Positions 31,893 through 33,385 of a stretch of 33,385 bases of DNA are shown piece after piece. A program made the translations under genes and the position numbers. The notes beneath the pieces were generated by a model, which saw only the letters and a list, made by a program, of their open reading frames with translations, was not told the origin of the DNA and made no database searches. The DNA comes from Cudoniella acicularis (Eukaryota > Ascomycota > Leotiomycetes > Helotiales > Helotiaceae), in NCBI GenBank assembly GCA_013054445.1, contig JAAMPI010000523.1, positions 1 to 33,385 on the forward strand. Reading direction: 5' to 3'. Within the stretch, counting starts at the first letter, position 1. Every line of letters starts with the position of its first letter.

Positions 31893-32299
31893 TGTTCTAC
31901 GTGCTCGCCAGTCGCTATATAATACCTAAGCGTAACCGCCTAGGGAGAATATTACTTATACTATTCTTCTTCTAAAGCCCTAAAGGCTAAGCCACTCTTA
32001 AAAATCTTATTATATTCTATAAGAGTAACTCTTATATAATATATTATAATATTTCTAGTATCGCTAATATAATACCTAAGTAAGATATTATAGAGGGATA
32101 GGAGGCCTCTAAAAGGAAGCTTAAAACTAATAACTTAAAGACTTAAATCTCTAAGAAGGATAGTTTTTGTCCCTCTCTAAAGAGAGGAGAGAGCTTATAT
32201 ATACGAAAAGTCACGTGACACGACACGTGACACAGAACCCTACTATAATATAAGAATAATAAGTTAGAGTCTTCTTATAATATAAGAAAATAAAATATA
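31893..32299. other. AT-rich relic sequence
   Basis: No gene. Contains a short hairpin, CCTCTCTAAAGAGAGG (about 32170 region), and two CACGTG boxes in GTCACGTGACACGACACGTG at about 32209-32228. Confidence 0.4.
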
Positions 32300-32533
32300 T
32301 TATTAGATATATTAAGTTAAGTATAAAGCTTTTTATCTAAGAAAAACCTATTACTTATATAAAACCTTTTTATCCTAGATCGTTAGGATTATATAATTTC
32401 TTTGATCTCTTCTAGCTATATAACCCTATCACGTGACCCTAGCGCCCTACGGCCCTGGTTCTCTGTATAGTGCTTACCGGGTAAGGACTACCGAGCTTAG
32501 GCCTAAGGCTATACGTAATATAAAACAGTAATA
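32300..32533 (-). repeat. Diverged LTR of the same family as 4025-4402
   Basis: Ordered blocks match the left LTR in the same orientation: AAGTTAAGTATAAAGC (from 32313, against AAGTTGAGTATAAAGC from 4142), CTTATATA, CTATCACGTGAC, CCCTGGTTCTCT (about 32453), CCGAGCTTAGGCCTAAGGC, ending GTAATA at 32533 where the left copy ends GTAACA. The left boundary is unclear. No gypsy coding sequence adjoins it, so it is a solo LTR or a fragment. Confidence 0.65.
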
Positions 32534-33385
32534 TATATTAACTAATACTAAGACCTATATTAGGTTATTATCTAGTGCCTGGTTACAAGTAGGACATCTA
32601 AAGGCTAGTAAGCCCTTATTCTTATATTAACCTAAGCTAATAAACTATCGTCTTTATATAATATCCTAGTTATTAATCAATAGAGGTATATATACTATTA
32701 CTAAGAAGCTTATCTTAAAATATAATATAGATATACTATCTTCTGTTTCTAATATATTAAATAGATAACGAGTAAGGTAGACTAGGAGCTCTACTGTTAA
32801 GCTCACCTCGATAAACTCGATATACCTCTATGATATAATCCTATCACTTTCCGCTACGCTACTACCTATACTAGATACTACCCTAGTTGTCTTCGTGACT
32901 GTGACAGCACGTGACTAGCGTGCGTAGCGAATGATATAAATAGCTTTTACTACTCGGCCATCAGGCCAAAAAGGCACAAGAATAAGGTTAGAGCCTTATT
33001 CGCTATTCTACTATATATAGTCTACACCCCGAAGTACACCCGACACGCCCCCCTCAGGGGCACGTGACGCGTATGCCACTCCAGGTCTATGACAGTGACT
33101 TAACACTATCAGCTGCCTAGCGAATACGTTAATTCCCTAAGTAGGCACTCTAGCTAGATCATATAGAGAAGTATATAGAGGAGGACATTAAGGGCATTGA
33201 TTTTTAGTAAACCCGTCCTATGCCTATATCTATATAATATTAGTGTTAACTGCCGGAGTAGTCCCGAAAAGTGCGAATTTCAGCCCCCCTGATTGGTTCG
33301 GCGCGTGTACCTCCGTGCTTATCTAATCTCACCCTCACGTCTTCTCTCCCCCTATTATATCCTCTCTCTCCTTATAGATTCCTCG
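32534..33385. other. AT-rich relic and GC-mixed tail, no gene
   Basis: No readable coding sequence. At 32.90-33.13 kb there is a promoter- or LTR-like stretch with CACGTG boxes, a TATA-like GATATAAATAGC (about 32932), and a 7-bp inverted repeat AATAAGG/CCTTATT near 32.98 kb. It could be another LTR fragment; I cannot define ends. Confidence 0.4.

Overview
The window looks like a piece of a filamentous ascomycete (Pezizomycotina) chromosome. The evidence is short introns (49-147 nt) with GT-AG ends, fungus-specific families (rhodopsin-like 7-TM protein, HET incompatibility protein, 14-TM MFS exporter), and flanks full of AT-rich transposon relics depleted in CpA/TpG, as expected of repeat-induced point mutation (RIP). 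A leotiomycete-like genome is my guess only. No bacterial gene, CRISPR, rRNA or convincing tRNA was found.

Left flank (1-5.3 kb): a RIP-degraded Ty3/gypsy retrotransposon on the minus strand (RNase H, RT, protease and gag order readable; integrase off the window), its LTR at about 4025-4402, and more AT-rich debris. Right flank (30.6-33.4 kb): a Tc1/mariner-type element with terminal inverted repeats, a diverged second copy of the same LTR family, and unresolved AT-rich sequence.

Gene island 1 (5.8-15.6 kb, all minus strand): a cytochrome P450, a 14-TM MFS exporter with an apparent frameshift near its C-terminus, a second P450, and a rhodopsin-like membrane protein. Both P450s have I-helices of the CYP7/CYP8 (sterol 7-alpha-hydroxylase/prostacyclin synthase) type. 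Further on, at 18.2-19.3 kb, lies a dead, 5'-truncated Baeyer-Villiger monooxygenase. P450 + P450 + exporter + BVMO is a tailoring-and-export set for a secondary metabolite or sterol/terpenoid, but no backbone enzyme is in view; I read it as an eroded or partial cluster. A CGG-N5-CCG site precedes the exporter.

Gene island 2 (20.1-29.3 kb): a MITE with near-perfect 31-bp inverted repeats lies just upstream of an intact 347-aa gene of unknown function. It is followed by a HET-domain pseudogene with stop codons at three conserved tryptophans, a frameshifted coding relic, a secreted lipocalin/calycin-like protein, and a small conserved fungal protein with a Rossmann-like N-terminus. Exons for the multi-exon genes were worked out by hand from reading frame, splice signals and phase. 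Family assignments come from motif recognition, not database searches.
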